64,000 nt of DNA, from the NCBI RefSeq assembly GCF_004187715.1, contig NZ_QZWF01000007.1:124001-188000 (forward strand). The letters are read 5' to 3'. This stretch comes from Streptomyces sp. F001 (GTDB taxonomy: Bacteria; Actinomycetota; Actinomycetes; Streptomycetales; Streptomycetaceae). The notes under the pieces were generated by a model. It searched no databases, was not told the DNA's origin, and saw nothing but the letters and a program-made list of their open reading frames with translations. Positions 24,714-32,395 of this stretch are shown here, piece after piece (positions within the stretch are counted from its first letter, which is position 1; each line of letters opens with the position of its first letter). A program made the position numbers and the translations under genes.

Positions 24714-24735
24714 ATCCGGGCCTGACCGTACACTG

Positions 24736-24755
24736 GTTTGAGCGATCGCTCAAAC
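24736..24755. promoter_or_regulatory. TetR operator 2
   Basis: GTTTGAGCGATCGCTCAAAC, a perfect 20-bp palindrome with the same core as operator 1 (centres 43 bp apart). On the minus strand its TTGAGC is followed 17 bases later by TACGGT, so it may contain the -35 box. Confidence 0.85.
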
Positions 24756-24768
24756 ATCGGATGCAAGA

Positions 24769-24796
24769 AAACCCCGGCCCATAGGGGCCGGGGTTT
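24769..24796 (-). terminator. Rho-independent terminator of the DUF3817/thiamine-binding operon
   Basis: AAACCCCGGCCC (24769-24780) pairs perfectly with 24785-24796 around ATAG. Read on the minus strand the stem is followed by a T-rich stretch (TTTTCTT). It lies 22 bases after the thiamine-binding-protein stop. Confidence 0.85.
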
Positions 24797-24817
24797 GTCC
24801 CGCGGTGCAGGTGGTGG

Positions 24818-25129
24818 CTACATTCCGGGCGTCGGCTGTTCGGCGAGGTGGCGTTCCACCGTCTCCACCTTCGACGTGAGGCCGTCCGTCACTCCGGGCC
24901 GGATGTCCGCCTTGAGCACCAGGGACACCCGCGGCGCCCGCTCCTCCACGGCGGCGACAGCACGCCTGACGACGTCCATCACTTCGTCCCACTCCCCCTC
25001 GACCGACGTGAACATCGCGTCGGTACGGTTCGGCAGCCCCGACTCACGGACCACACGGACGGCCTCGGCGACATACTCCCCGACGTCCTCGCCGACACCC
25101 AGCGGCGTCACGGAGAAGGCGACGATCAC
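24818..25129 (-). CDS. MTH1187-family thiamine-binding protein
   Basis: 103 residues from a GTG that overlaps the DUF3817 stop (GTGA). The small ferredoxin-like fold of the MTH1187/YkoF group is recognised by IVAFSVTPLGVGEDVGEYVA and by SLVLKADIRPG. Members bind thiamine or related molecules; the physiological role in actinomycetes is not settled. Ends at a clear terminator. Confidence 0.85.
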   Translation of the reverse strand: MIVAFSVTPLGVGEDVGEYVAEAVRVVRESGLPNRTDAMFTSVEGEWDEVMDVVRRAVAAVEERAPRVSLVLKADIRPGVTDGLTSKVETVERHLAEQPTPGM

Positions 25130-25470
25130 GCTTTCACGGCCCCTTCCTTGCGGGCGCGGGACGCGATCACGGCGTTCTCGGCCTCACGCTTGAGCATGCG
25201 CTCGGCGAAGAAGCCGCCGGTGGGCAGCACGGAGAGGACGAAGTAGAGCGCAGCCCGGCCGAAGGGCCACTTCGCGCGGTTCCAGGCGTCCGCCCAGAAC
25301 ATCACGTACAGGATGAAGAGGAAGCCGTGGACCGCGCCCATCAAGGGCACCGCGTTGAAGTCCGTGGTCCGCTTCAGCACCGAGCAGACGAGCAGGATGA
25401 GGAAGGACACGGCCTCCGGAGCCGAGACCAGACGGAGGCGGCGGAGGGCGGTGGCGGTCTTGAGATCCAC
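25126..25470 (-). CDS. DUF3817 small membrane protein (second copy)
   Basis: 114 residues from a GTG with AAGGTGA upstream. Three membrane helices, with GAVHGFLFILYVMFWADAW as the family signature and a basic C-terminus. It resembles the DUF3817 protein at 19931-20269 in layout and the FAER motif near the third helix (FFAERMLKRE against FFVERKISRE). Coupled to the thiamine-binding gene. Function unknown. Confidence 0.85.
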   Translation of the reverse strand: MDLKTATALRRLRLVSAPEAVSFLILLVCSVLKRTTDFNAVPLMGAVHGFLFILYVMFWADAWNRAKWPFGRAALYFVLSVLPTGGFFAERMLKREAENAVIASRARKEGAVKA

Positions 25471-25656
25471 GGGTCACCTTCGGTGGGAGATTCGCTGACG
25501 ATGCGGTCGCTTTGTGAACGGACGCACAAACGCTCGGCCATTGTGGCAAACGCCGGCCGGACGCCGGATCGGGGGGCCGCCCCCTAAGGGACCCTCGGAG
25601 TCATCTCCCTCCACAGGCCCTGTCGACGAGCCCCCTCGCCGGTTACCGTCGCAAGC

Positions 25657-26295
25657 GTGGCGATGTTCCGACTTCAAGGCAGCAAGGTGCTCGCCGTCGA
25701 CATGACCGGGGACGCCGTGAGGGCGAAGAACGGCTCGATGGTCGCGTACGACGGGCAGATGGCCTTCAAGAAGATGAGTGGCGGCGGTGAGGGCATCCGG
25801 GGGATGGTGACCCGGCGGATCACCGGAGAACAGATGACCATGATGGAGGTGAAGGGGCACGGGACCTGCTGGTTCGCCGACCGCGCCTCCGAGATCAACC
25901 TCGTCGGCCTGCGGGGGGAGAAGCTGTACGTGGAGTCGAGCAATCTGCTGGCGACCGAGGCCGGCTTGCGCACGGGCACGTCGTTCACGGGGCTGCGGGG
26001 CGCCTCGCAGGGCAACGGGCTGTTCACGACCACCGTCGAGGGGCACGGGCAGGCAGCGATCATGTCGGACGGGCCGGCCGTGGTGCTGCGCGTCAGTGCG
26101 CAGTATCCGCTGACCGTCGACCCGGGGGCGTATGTCGCGCACCAGGGGAACCTGCGGCAGTCCTTCCAGTCCGGTGTGACGTTCCGCACGTTCATGGGGG
26201 AAGGCGGCGGCGAGGCCTTCCAGATCCGGTTCGAGGGGGACGGGCTCGTCTACGTCCAGCCGAGCGAGCGGAACACGATCGCGGGGGACGTGTGA
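25657..26295 (+). CDS. AIM24-family protein 1
   Basis: 212 residues from a GTG. AIM24 proteins are beta-rich; the yeast namesake is mitochondrial and bacterial roles are unknown. Seen here: repeated FxGxGxxxF-like strands, GLFTTTVEGHGQAAI and YVAHQGNLRQSF. There is no signal peptide. TACCGT is 7 bases before the start and no Shine-Dalgarno is present, so the operon mRNA may be leaderless. First of three tandem paralogues. Confidence 0.88.
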   Translation: MAMFRLQGSKVLAVDMTGDAVRAKNGSMVAYDGQMAFKKMSGGGEGIRGMVTRRITGEQMTMMEVKGHGTCWFADRASEINLVGLRGEKLYVESSNLLATEAGLRTGTSFTGLRGASQGNGLFTTTVEGHGQAAIMSDGPAVVLRVSAQYPLTVDPGAYVAHQGNLRQSFQSGVTFRTFMGEGGGEAFQIRFEGDGLVYVQPSERNTIAGDV

Positions 26296-26296
26296 C

Positions 26297-26947
26297 ATGG
26301 CCTTCCGTGAGATCAACTCCAGGATGGTCGAGGCGACCGTCACGCCGGGGCAGCGGCTGTTCAGTCAGCGCGGTGCCATGCTCGCCTACCAGGGCGAGGT
26401 GACCTTCACGCCCAACATGAGCGGCGGCCAGGGCGGGATCATGTCGATGATCGGGCGCCGGGTCGCCGACGAGGACACCCCCCTCATGACCGTCGAAGGC
26501 AGCGGCACCGTGCTCTTCGGGCACGGCGGCCACCACGTCCAGGTGATCAACCTCGCCGGCGACACCCTCTACGTCGAGGCGGACCGGCTCCTCGCCTTCG
26601 AGGGCACCCTCCAGCAGGGCACCATGTTCATGGGCTCGCAGGGCGGCGTCATGGGCATGGTCCGGGGGCAGGTCACCGGGCAGGGGCTGTTCACCACCAC
26701 CCTCAAGGGGCACGGGTCCGTCGCCGTCATGGCCCATGGCGGCGTGTTCGAGGTCCCGATCACCCCGCAGCGTCCCGTGCACGTCGACCCCCAGGCCTAC
26801 GTCGCCCACCACGGCGACGTGCGCAACAAACTGTCGACCGCGCTGGGCTGGCGGGACATGGTGGGCCGTGGCTCCGGCGAGGCGTTCCAGCTGGAGCTGA
26901 GCGGCAGCGGTGCGGTGTACGTCCAGGCGTCGGAGGAGAAGCTTTGA
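26297..26947 (+). CDS. AIM24-family protein 2
   Basis: 216 residues, starting 2 bases after the first AIM24 gene. Closest to AIM24 protein 1, as shown by GQGLFTTTLKGHGSVAVMAH and YVAHHGDVRNKL. The central segment is Gly/Met-rich (MFMGSQGGVMGMVRG). Probably assembles with the neighbours as a hetero-oligomer, by analogy with other AIM24/TerB-type stacks; this is inference. Confidence 0.88.
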   Translation: MAFREINSRMVEATVTPGQRLFSQRGAMLAYQGEVTFTPNMSGGQGGIMSMIGRRVADEDTPLMTVEGSGTVLFGHGGHHVQVINLAGDTLYVEADRLLAFEGTLQQGTMFMGSQGGVMGMVRGQVTGQGLFTTTLKGHGSVAVMAHGGVFEVPITPQRPVHVDPQAYVAHHGDVRNKLSTALGWRDMVGRGSGEAFQLELSGSGAVYVQASEEKL

Positions 26948-27741
26948 CCACCCAACCCGGAACCGGTCCCGTCGCCCACGATCCGGCGACCCTGCCCGCC
27001 GACGACAACGTCAACGCGTACACCTTCTGCGTGGAGCTCAAGGGGACCCAGTGGTTCCTGCAGAAGGGGAAGATGATCGCCTACTACGGCTCGATCGACT
27101 TCAACGGCATCGGGCACGGCCGACTCGACCGGCTTGTCCGTACGTCCTTTCATTCGCCTCTGCACGCGAGCGACTGGGTGGTGGCGGAGGGCTCGGGCAA
27201 GATGCTCCTCGCCGACCGGGCCTTCGACGTGAATTCGTATGACCTGGAGAACGGCAATCTGACCATTCGCTCGGGCAACCTGCTCGCTTTTCAGCCAACT
27301 CTCGCACTCAAGCAGTCGATCGTGCCGGGCTTTCTGACACTCATCGGAACCGGAAAGTTCGTGGCCGCATCTAACGGTCCGGTGGTGTTCATGGATCCGC
27401 CGATCCGGGTGGATCCGCAGGCGCTCGTCGGCTGGGCCGACTGTCCGTCTCCGTGCCACCACTACGACCATGGCTACATGACGGGCGCAATGGGCGGTCT
27501 ACGTGCACTGACAGGCCTCGGCGGGGCCTCCGGGGAGGAGCATCAGTTCGAGTTCGTGGGAGCTGGCACCGTGCTGCTCCAGTCGTCCGAGGCGCTGATG
27601 GCGGAGCAGGCCACGGGGGCGACTCCGCAGCAGGCCGGGGTACCCGGTGGGGGCGGGGTGACCGGAGGGCACGGATCGCAAGGCGGCGCACCGCGTTTTC
27701 CCGGACAGCTCGGAGACCTCCAGCGTCGCTTCGGGCTGTGA
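26944..27741 (+). CDS. AIM24-family protein 3
   Basis: 265 residues from a TTG that overlaps the previous stop (TTGA). The AIM24 core spans about 20-215 (FCVELKGTQWFLQKGKMIAY). A motif CPSPCHHYDHGYMTGAMGG contains two Cys and three His within a few residues and may bind a metal; paralogues 1 and 2 lack it. A Gly/Gln-rich tail follows (about 215-265). Ends 93 bases before absC. Confidence 0.87.
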   Translation: MTTQPGTGPVAHDPATLPADDNVNAYTFCVELKGTQWFLQKGKMIAYYGSIDFNGIGHGRLDRLVRTSFHSPLHASDWVVAEGSGKMLLADRAFDVNSYDLENGNLTIRSGNLLAFQPTLALKQSIVPGFLTLIGTGKFVAASNGPVVFMDPPIRVDPQALVGWADCPSPCHHYDHGYMTGAMGGLRALTGLGGASGEEHQFEFVGAGTVLLQSSEALMAEQATGATPQQAGVPGGGGVTGGHGSQGGAPRFPGQLGDLQRRFGL

Positions 27742-27822
27742 GCGGTAGTCTGCGGAGTGTGACGTCGAACGCGTGCGCACCGTCACGCCACCCTCATTAG
27801 TTCGCCTTTCAACTTTCTTAGG

Positions 27823-27828
27823 TAGACT
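27823..27828 (+). promoter_or_regulatory. -10 box of leaderless absC promoter
   Basis: TAGACT is 6 bases before the absC ATG, without any Shine-Dalgarno. Confidence 0.55.
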
Positions 27829-27834
27829 TCATTC

Positions 27835-28311
27835 ATGGAGACCGAAACGGCCACGCGCTGGCTGACCGATGCGGAGCAGTGTGCCTGGCGCACCCACCTG
27901 GAGGTCAACAGGCTGTTGACGTACCAGCTCGAAAAGGACCTGCAGCCGTTCGGCCTGACGATGAACGACTACGAGATCCTGGTGAATCTCTCCGAGTCGG
28001 AGGACTTCCGGATGCGGATGAGCGACCTCGCCTCCGCCACCCTCCAGTCCAAGAGTCGTCTCTCGCACCAGATCACCCGCATGGAGAACGCCAATCTGGT
28101 GCGCCGGGAGAACTGCGAGTCCGACCGGCGCGGACTGTACGCGGTCCTCACCGAGCACGGCAGGGAGACGATGCAGAAGGTCGCGCCCCACCATGTGGCG
28201 TCCGTGCGCAGGCACTTCATCGACCTGCTGTCACCCGAGGCACTGACGGAGCTCGACAAGGCCCTCAAACCCATCGCGGAACACCTGCGCGGGCACCGCG
28301 GCCGCCCCTGA
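27835..28311 (+). CDS. absC: MarR-family regulator AbsC
   Basis: 158 residues. Winged helix-turn-helix: MRMSDLASATLQSKSRLSHQ as DNA-binding helices and RRENCESDRRGLYAVLT as wing. Sequence (start METETATRWLTDAEQCAWRT) and neighbourhood agree with AbsC of S. coelicolor, a MarR regulator needed for antibiotic production under some conditions and tied to zinc-responsive genes. Residues such as Cys18, His22 and Cys97 could contribute to metal or redox sensing, but I cannot assign sites. Convergent with the sensor kinase that follows, 10 bases away. Confidence 0.85.
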   Translation: METETATRWLTDAEQCAWRTHLEVNRLLTYQLEKDLQPFGLTMNDYEILVNLSESEDFRMRMSDLASATLQSKSRLSHQITRMENANLVRRENCESDRRGLYAVLTEHGRETMQKVAPHHVASVRRHFIDLLSPEALTELDKALKPIAEHLRGHRGRP

Positions 28312-28321
28312 CCAGGAGGCG

Positions 28322-29764
28322 TCACCGGGCGAGCGGCAGGCGGAGTTCGAACTGGGCTCCGCCTGCCGGTGCGTCCTGGACGGTGAGCGTGCCGCCGTGG
28401 CGGGTGGCGACATCGCGGGCGATGGCCAGGCCCAGCCCCGCGCCGCCCTCGTCCCGGCTGCGGGCCGCGTCCAGCCGTACGAACCGCTCGAAGATCCGCT
28501 CCCGGTCCGCCGCGGGCACCCCGTCGCCGTCGTCGGCCACCTGCAGCACGGCCCGGTCCCCCTCCCGGCGTACGACCACGGTGACCGCAGAGCGGGCGTG
28601 CCGCTGGGCGTTGTCCAGCAGATTGGCCAACACGCGCCCCAGTTGACCGCGGGATCCGGCCACTTCGAGGGACTCGGCCCGAACCGTCACGTTCTTCCGG
28701 CCCGCGGCCTCCTCCCGGGCCAGCGCGGCGAGGTCCGCCCGGGCGTCGCCGATGGGCCGCTCCCCGGCGTCCAGCCGGGCGAGCAGCAGCAGATCGGCGG
28801 CGAGCCGCTGGAGCCGTACGGTGTCCGCCACGGCCCCGTCGAGATCCAGCAACTCCGGATGCGCGGCGGCCACTTCGAGCTGGGTGCGCAGGGACGCGAT
28901 GGGGCTGCGCAGCTCGTGCGAGGCGTCGGCGACAAACCGCCGCTGGCGTTCCACCGAGGCCTCCAGCGCCGCCAGCGTCTCGTTGGTGGTGCCGGCGAGC
29001 CGGGCGACCTCGTCGTGGGTGTCCGGTTCGGGCACCCGCCGGGACAGGTCCTCGGAGGCGGTGATTTCGGCCATCTCGCGCCGGATGCCCTCGACCGGTC
29101 GGAGCGCGCGCCGGGTGACCAGCCAGGTCACGCCCGCCACGACGCCCAGCAGCAGCGGGAACCCGATCAGCATGACGGTCTGCGCGGTGCTCACCGCGCT
29201 CTGCTCGGCGGCCAGCGGCCCGCCCGCGTACACGGTGAACGTGCCCCGGTCGGGCACCTCGACCGGCACGGCGGCGAAGCGGTAGTCCGCCGCGGTGCCG
29301 TCGACCGTCGCCGAGCCGTCGGTGAAGCTCGCGTCCTCGCCGATCTCGCCCGGACGGAGGGTGGTGCTCCCCGTCGAGCCGTCGTCGTCATCGTCGTCGT
29401 CATCCTCGTCGTCGCCGGGGGCGCTGGTCGTCGGGGCCGTCGGCTGGGGCTGCGGGCGCACCGCCGCGGTTCCCGTGCCGCTGATCCGCTCCAGGCCCTC
29501 GGTGGCCGCGACCAGCGTGCCGTCCTCGGCAACGACCTGGACCGGCCGGTCGTCGTCCAGCAACAGCTGGTCGGAGGTCCTGCCGCCCGCAAGGTCGGCG
29601 GCGACCTCGCGGGCCGTGCGCTCCGCCTCGGTCCCGGCCTGTTCGGTCAGGTTGGAGTACAGGGAGATCAGTACGGCGGCCCCCGCTGCGACCAGGGCTA
29701 CGGCGACGACGAGCGTGGCGGCGAGGGTGGCCCGGGCCCGTACGGAACCGAACAGACGCCTCAT
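28322..29764 (-). CDS. OmpR-type sensor histidine kinase with poly-Asp sensor loop
   Basis: 480 residues. Membrane helix 1 at about 14-34, an extracytoplasmic domain to about 193, membrane helix 2 at about 194-216, HAMP (RRALRPVEGIRREMAEI), HisKA with His283 in DASHELRSP, and an ATPase domain with NLLDNAQRHA and GAGLGLAIA. The sensor domain carries 11 consecutive acidic residues (118-128: Asp with one Glu), a feature expected to bind cations. Coupled to its response regulator (ATGA). It faces a divergent gene whose product is also Asp-rich. Confidence 0.93.
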   Translation of the reverse strand: MRRLFGSVRARATLAATLVVAVALVAAGAAVLISLYSNLTEQAGTEAERTAREVAADLAGGRTSDQLLLDDDRPVQVVAEDGTLVAATEGLERISGTGTAAVRPQPQPTAPTTSAPGDDEDDDDDDDDGSTGSTTLRPGEIGEDASFTDGSATVDGTAADYRFAAVPVEVPDRGTFTVYAGGPLAAEQSAVSTAQTVMLIGFPLLLGVVAGVTWLVTRRALRPVEGIRREMAEITASEDLSRRVPEPDTHDEVARLAGTTNETLAALEASVERQRRFVADASHELRSPIASLRTQLEVAAAHPELLDLDGAVADTVRLQRLAADLLLLARLDAGERPIGDARADLAALAREEAAGRKNVTVRAESLEVAGSRGQLGRVLANLLDNAQRHARSAVTVVVRREGDRAVLQVADDGDGVPAADRERIFERFVRLDAARSRDEGGAGLGLAIARDVATRHGGTLTVQDAPAGGAQFELRLPLAR

Positions 29765-30426
29765 CTCGGCGCCTCCAGACGGTATCCGGCGCCGCGGACC
29801 GTGCGGATGAGCCCGGCGCCCAGCTTGCGGCGCAGGGCGCTGACGTACACCTCGACGATGTTCGGATCGCCCTCGTACGCGAAGTCCCAGACGTGCTCAA
29901 GGATCTCGGCCTTGGACACCACCTCGCCGGCCCGCACCGCCAGGTGCTCCAGGACGGCGAACTCCTTGGCGGTCAGGGCGGTCTCCTCCCCGTCCAGGGC
30001 GACCCGGCGGGCGGCGGTGTCGACCCGGAGGGCACCGAGGTCGAGGACGGGCGAGGCGCCGTGCCGGCCGCGGCGGCGCAGCAGCGCCCTGATCCGGGCG
30101 ACGAGGACGACGTACGAGAACGGTTTGGTCAGGTAGTCGTCGGCGCCGGTGTCCAGGCCCTCGGCCTCGTCGTACTCGCCGTCCTTGGCGGTGAGCATGA
30201 GGATGGGCACGTCGTTGCCGGCGGCGCGCAGGGCGGAGCAGACGCGGTAGCCGTTCATGCCGGGGAGCATGATGTCGAGCACGATCAGGTCGTACGGCGA
30301 CTCGCTCGCCCGGTGCAGTCCCTCCCGGCCGTCGTGGACGACGTCCACCGCGTAGCCCTCCGCCGTCAGGCCCTTGGCCAGGGATATGGCGAGGCGTTTT
30401 TCGTCCTCCACGATCAGCAGGCGCAT
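29761..30426 (-). CDS. OmpR-family response regulator
   Basis: 221 residues. Receiver domain with Glu7/Asp8 and phospho-acceptor Asp51 in LIVLDIMLPGMNGY, and a winged-helix output domain ending in RTVRGAGYRLEAPR. Coupled to the kinase. Three direct TTCAG repeats stand between its gene and the divergent PepSY-like gene, the usual arrangement for this family, so self-control and control of the neighbour are likely. Confidence 0.94.
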   Translation of the reverse strand: MRLLIVEDEKRLAISLAKGLTAEGYAVDVVHDGREGLHRASESPYDLIVLDIMLPGMNGYRVCSALRAAGNDVPILMLTAKDGEYDEAEGLDTGADDYLTKPFSYVVLVARIRALLRRRGRHGASPVLDLGALRVDTAARRVALDGEETALTAKEFAVLEHLAVRAGEVVSKAEILEHVWDFAYEGDPNIVEVYVSALRRKLGAGLIRTVRGAGYRLEAPR

Positions 30427-30449
30427 GCCCCAAGGGTCGCAAACCGAAG

Positions 30450-30486
30450 CTGAAGCGATCTTCAGGGAGCTTCAGGCGGGCTTCAG
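30450..30486. promoter_or_regulatory. TTCAG direct repeats, candidate response-regulator box
   Basis: TTCAG occurs at 30461, 30471 and 30482 (10 and 11 bp spacing, one helical turn each). A further CTGAA at 30450-30454 forms an inverted pair with the first copy. Located between the divergent response regulator (start 30426) and the Asp-rich exported protein (start 30549). Confidence 0.65.
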
Positions 30487-30548
30487 CTTCCGTGGCGCAG
30501 GTTGGTCCATGTCGGAAGAACGCAAGCCCAATTGGGGGAGAAACAGCC

Positions 30549-31232
30549 ATGAAGCGCAACATTGTCATCGCGGCCGTGACCGCAGCCGCCGTGGTCGGTG
30601 GTGGGTCCGCACTGGCCTTTGCGGGCGGTGGTGGGGGCGGCGCCTCGGCCACACCGACGGCACCAGCCTCGGTCACGGTGAACGGCTCGAGCACCGGCGG
30701 GGTCGACGACGACCGGGGGGACGACGCGGCCAAGGGGGGCGGCAGGCTCACCGCCGTGCAGGCGATCGACGCCGCGTTGAAGGCGGCGCCGGGAACGGTT
30801 GTGTCCGTCGACCTCGACGACGATGACGACGGAGACGACCGCCGTGGCTGGGAGGTCGAGGTCCTTGGTCGGGGTACCACCTCGTACACCGTGAACGTGG
30901 ATACGTCGACGGGCCGGATTCTCGGCACCCACACCGCCGACGACGATGCCGACGACCGCGGGACGGTCAGGGGCGCCGCCGTCACCGCCGAGGAAGCCGC
31001 CGAGGCGGCGTCTGCCAAGGGGGTCGTCACGTCGGTCGACCTGGACGACGACGGGGCGGTGAGCTGGGACGTGGAGGCCACCGACTCCTCGGGCATGGAG
31101 CGGGACTGGAACGTCGACCTGAAGAGCGGGGCGGTTACGGCGGATCGGGGGGAGGGGGACGACCGGGTGGAGGACGAGCGTTCCGGTCACGACCGGGTCC
31201 AGGGGGACGACGACCACGACGACGACGATTGA
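30549..31232 (+). CDS. Asp-rich exported PepSY-like protein
   Basis: 227 residues from the ATG at 30549, behind GGGGGAG. A signal peptide (IVIAAVTAAAVVGGGSALAF) leads into a Gly-rich linker and two PepSY-like repeats (LTAVQAIDAALKAAPGTVVS; VTAEEAAEAASAKGVVTSVD, each followed by W-V-V/N-V strands). Acidic clusters appear at 53-59, 88-97, and in the last 25 residues, which end DDDHDDDD. It probably resides outside the membrane and binds cations. It is divergent from the kinase-regulator pair and is the likely target. Confidence 0.82.
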   Translation: MKRNIVIAAVTAAAVVGGGSALAFAGGGGGGASATPTAPASVTVNGSSTGGVDDDRGDDAAKGGGRLTAVQAIDAALKAAPGTVVSVDLDDDDDGDDRRGWEVEVLGRGTTSYTVNVDTSTGRILGTHTADDDADDRGTVRGAAVTAEEAAEAASAKGVVTSVDLDDDGAVSWDVEATDSSGMERDWNVDLKSGAVTADRGEGDDRVEDERSGHDRVQGDDDHDDDD

Positions 31233-31294
31233 CGGGCGTGGGTGGCGGGGGCTTGCGAGGTGTGTTCGCCCCGCCGCCCCTGCCCTTCCCGTCC

Positions 31295-31363
31295 CTGGGG
31301 GCTGCGCCCCCAGACCCCCGCTTCGGCCTGAACGGCCTCGTCCTCAAACTCCCCCAGAGGGGG
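31295..31363. terminator. Hairpin pair in a Streptomyces-type intergenic repeat
   Basis: CTGGGGGC-TGC-GCCCCCAG (31295-31313) and CCCCC-AGA-GGGGG (31351-31363) lie between convergent genes. The text between them (CCCGCTTCGGCCTGAACGG) has the feel of the GC-rich palindromic elements common at Streptomyces gene ends. Probably ends transcription from both sides. Confidence 0.6.
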
Positions 31364-31398
31364 CACCCCCAACAGGCTGGGGGCCATGACCGGCGTCG

Positions 31399-32358
31399 TC
31401 AGGTTGCGGTCGTCAGGCCGCGCACCAGTTCGTCCGCCGCTCGGTACGGGTCCAGTTCCCCGGCAACGATGCGCTCCGCCAGTGTGCTCAGGCGGCGGTC
31501 GCCGTGCAGGTCGCCGATGCGTTCGCGGAGGGCTGTGACGGCGATGGTCTCCACCTCGCGTGCGGCGCGGGCCAGGCGGCGTTCGGCCAGGACGCCTCGC
31601 TCCTCCATCCATGCGCGGTGCTTCTCCAGGGCCTCGACGACCTCGTCGATGCCCTCGGCGCGGGCGGCGACCGTCTTGACGATCGGGGGCCGCCAGTCGC
31701 CGGGGCCACGGGACTCACCGAGGCCGAGCATGTGGTTCAGTTCCCGGGCGGTGGCGTCCGCGCCGTCGCGGTCGGCCTTGTTGACGACGTACACGTCGCC
31801 GATCTCCAGGATTCCGGCCTTCGCCGCCTGGATGCCGTCGCCCATGCCGGGGGCCAGGAGGACGACGGAGGTGTCGGCCTGGGAGGCGATCTCGACCTCC
31901 GACTGGCCGACGCCGACCGTCTCGACCAGGATCACGTCGCAGCCCGCCGCGTCCAGGACGCGGATCGCCTGCGGCGCGGCCCAGGCGAGGCCGCCCAGGT
32001 GACCGCGGGTGGCCATCGAGCGGATGTAGACGCCGGGGTCGGAAGCGTGCTCCGACATACGGACGCGGTCGCCCAGCAGCGCGCCCCCGGAGAAGGGGGA
32101 CGACGGGTCGACGGCCAGGACGCCGACCCGCTTGCCCTGCTTGCGGTAGGCGGTGACGAGGGCCGACGTGGAGGTCGACTTGCCGACTCCCGGCGAGCCC
32201 GTGAGACCGACGACGTATGCGTTGCCGGTCAGCGGGGCCAGTGCCGCCATGACCTCCCTGAGCTGCGGGGACGCCCCCTCCACCAGGGAGATCAGCCGGG
32301 CCACGGCCCGCGGCCGGCCTTCCCTGGCCTGGGCCACCAGTGTGGAGACGTCCTGCAT
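31399..32358 (-). CDS. meaB: Methylmalonyl-CoA mutase-associated GTPase MeaB
   Basis: 319 residues from the ATG at 32358 (ACGGAG 6 bases upstream; a GTG at 32373 is the alternative). A G3E-family P-loop GTPase: Walker A GSPGVGKST (54-62), ESVG-like switch VETVGVGQSEV, and NKAD for guanine. MeaB chaperones acyl-CoA mutases, gating cobalamin loading and removing damaged cofactor. Here the client is probably IcmA and/or methylmalonyl-CoA mutase. It follows the thiolase gene by 37 bases on the same strand. Confidence 0.93.
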   Translation of the reverse strand: MQDVSTLVAQAREGRPRAVARLISLVEGASPQLREVMAALAPLTGNAYVVGLTGSPGVGKSTSTSALVTAYRKQGKRVGVLAVDPSSPFSGGALLGDRVRMSEHASDPGVYIRSMATRGHLGGLAWAAPQAIRVLDAAGCDVILVETVGVGQSEVEIASQADTSVVLLAPGMGDGIQAAKAGILEIGDVYVVNKADRDGADATARELNHMLGLGESRGPGDWRPPIVKTVAARAEGIDEVVEALEKHRAWMEERGVLAERRLARAAREVETIAVTALRERIGDLHGDRRLSTLAERIVAGELDPYRAADELVRGLTTAT

Positions 32359-32395
32359 CACAGCTCCGTTCACGAGACAGTCGGCGACAAACCGC

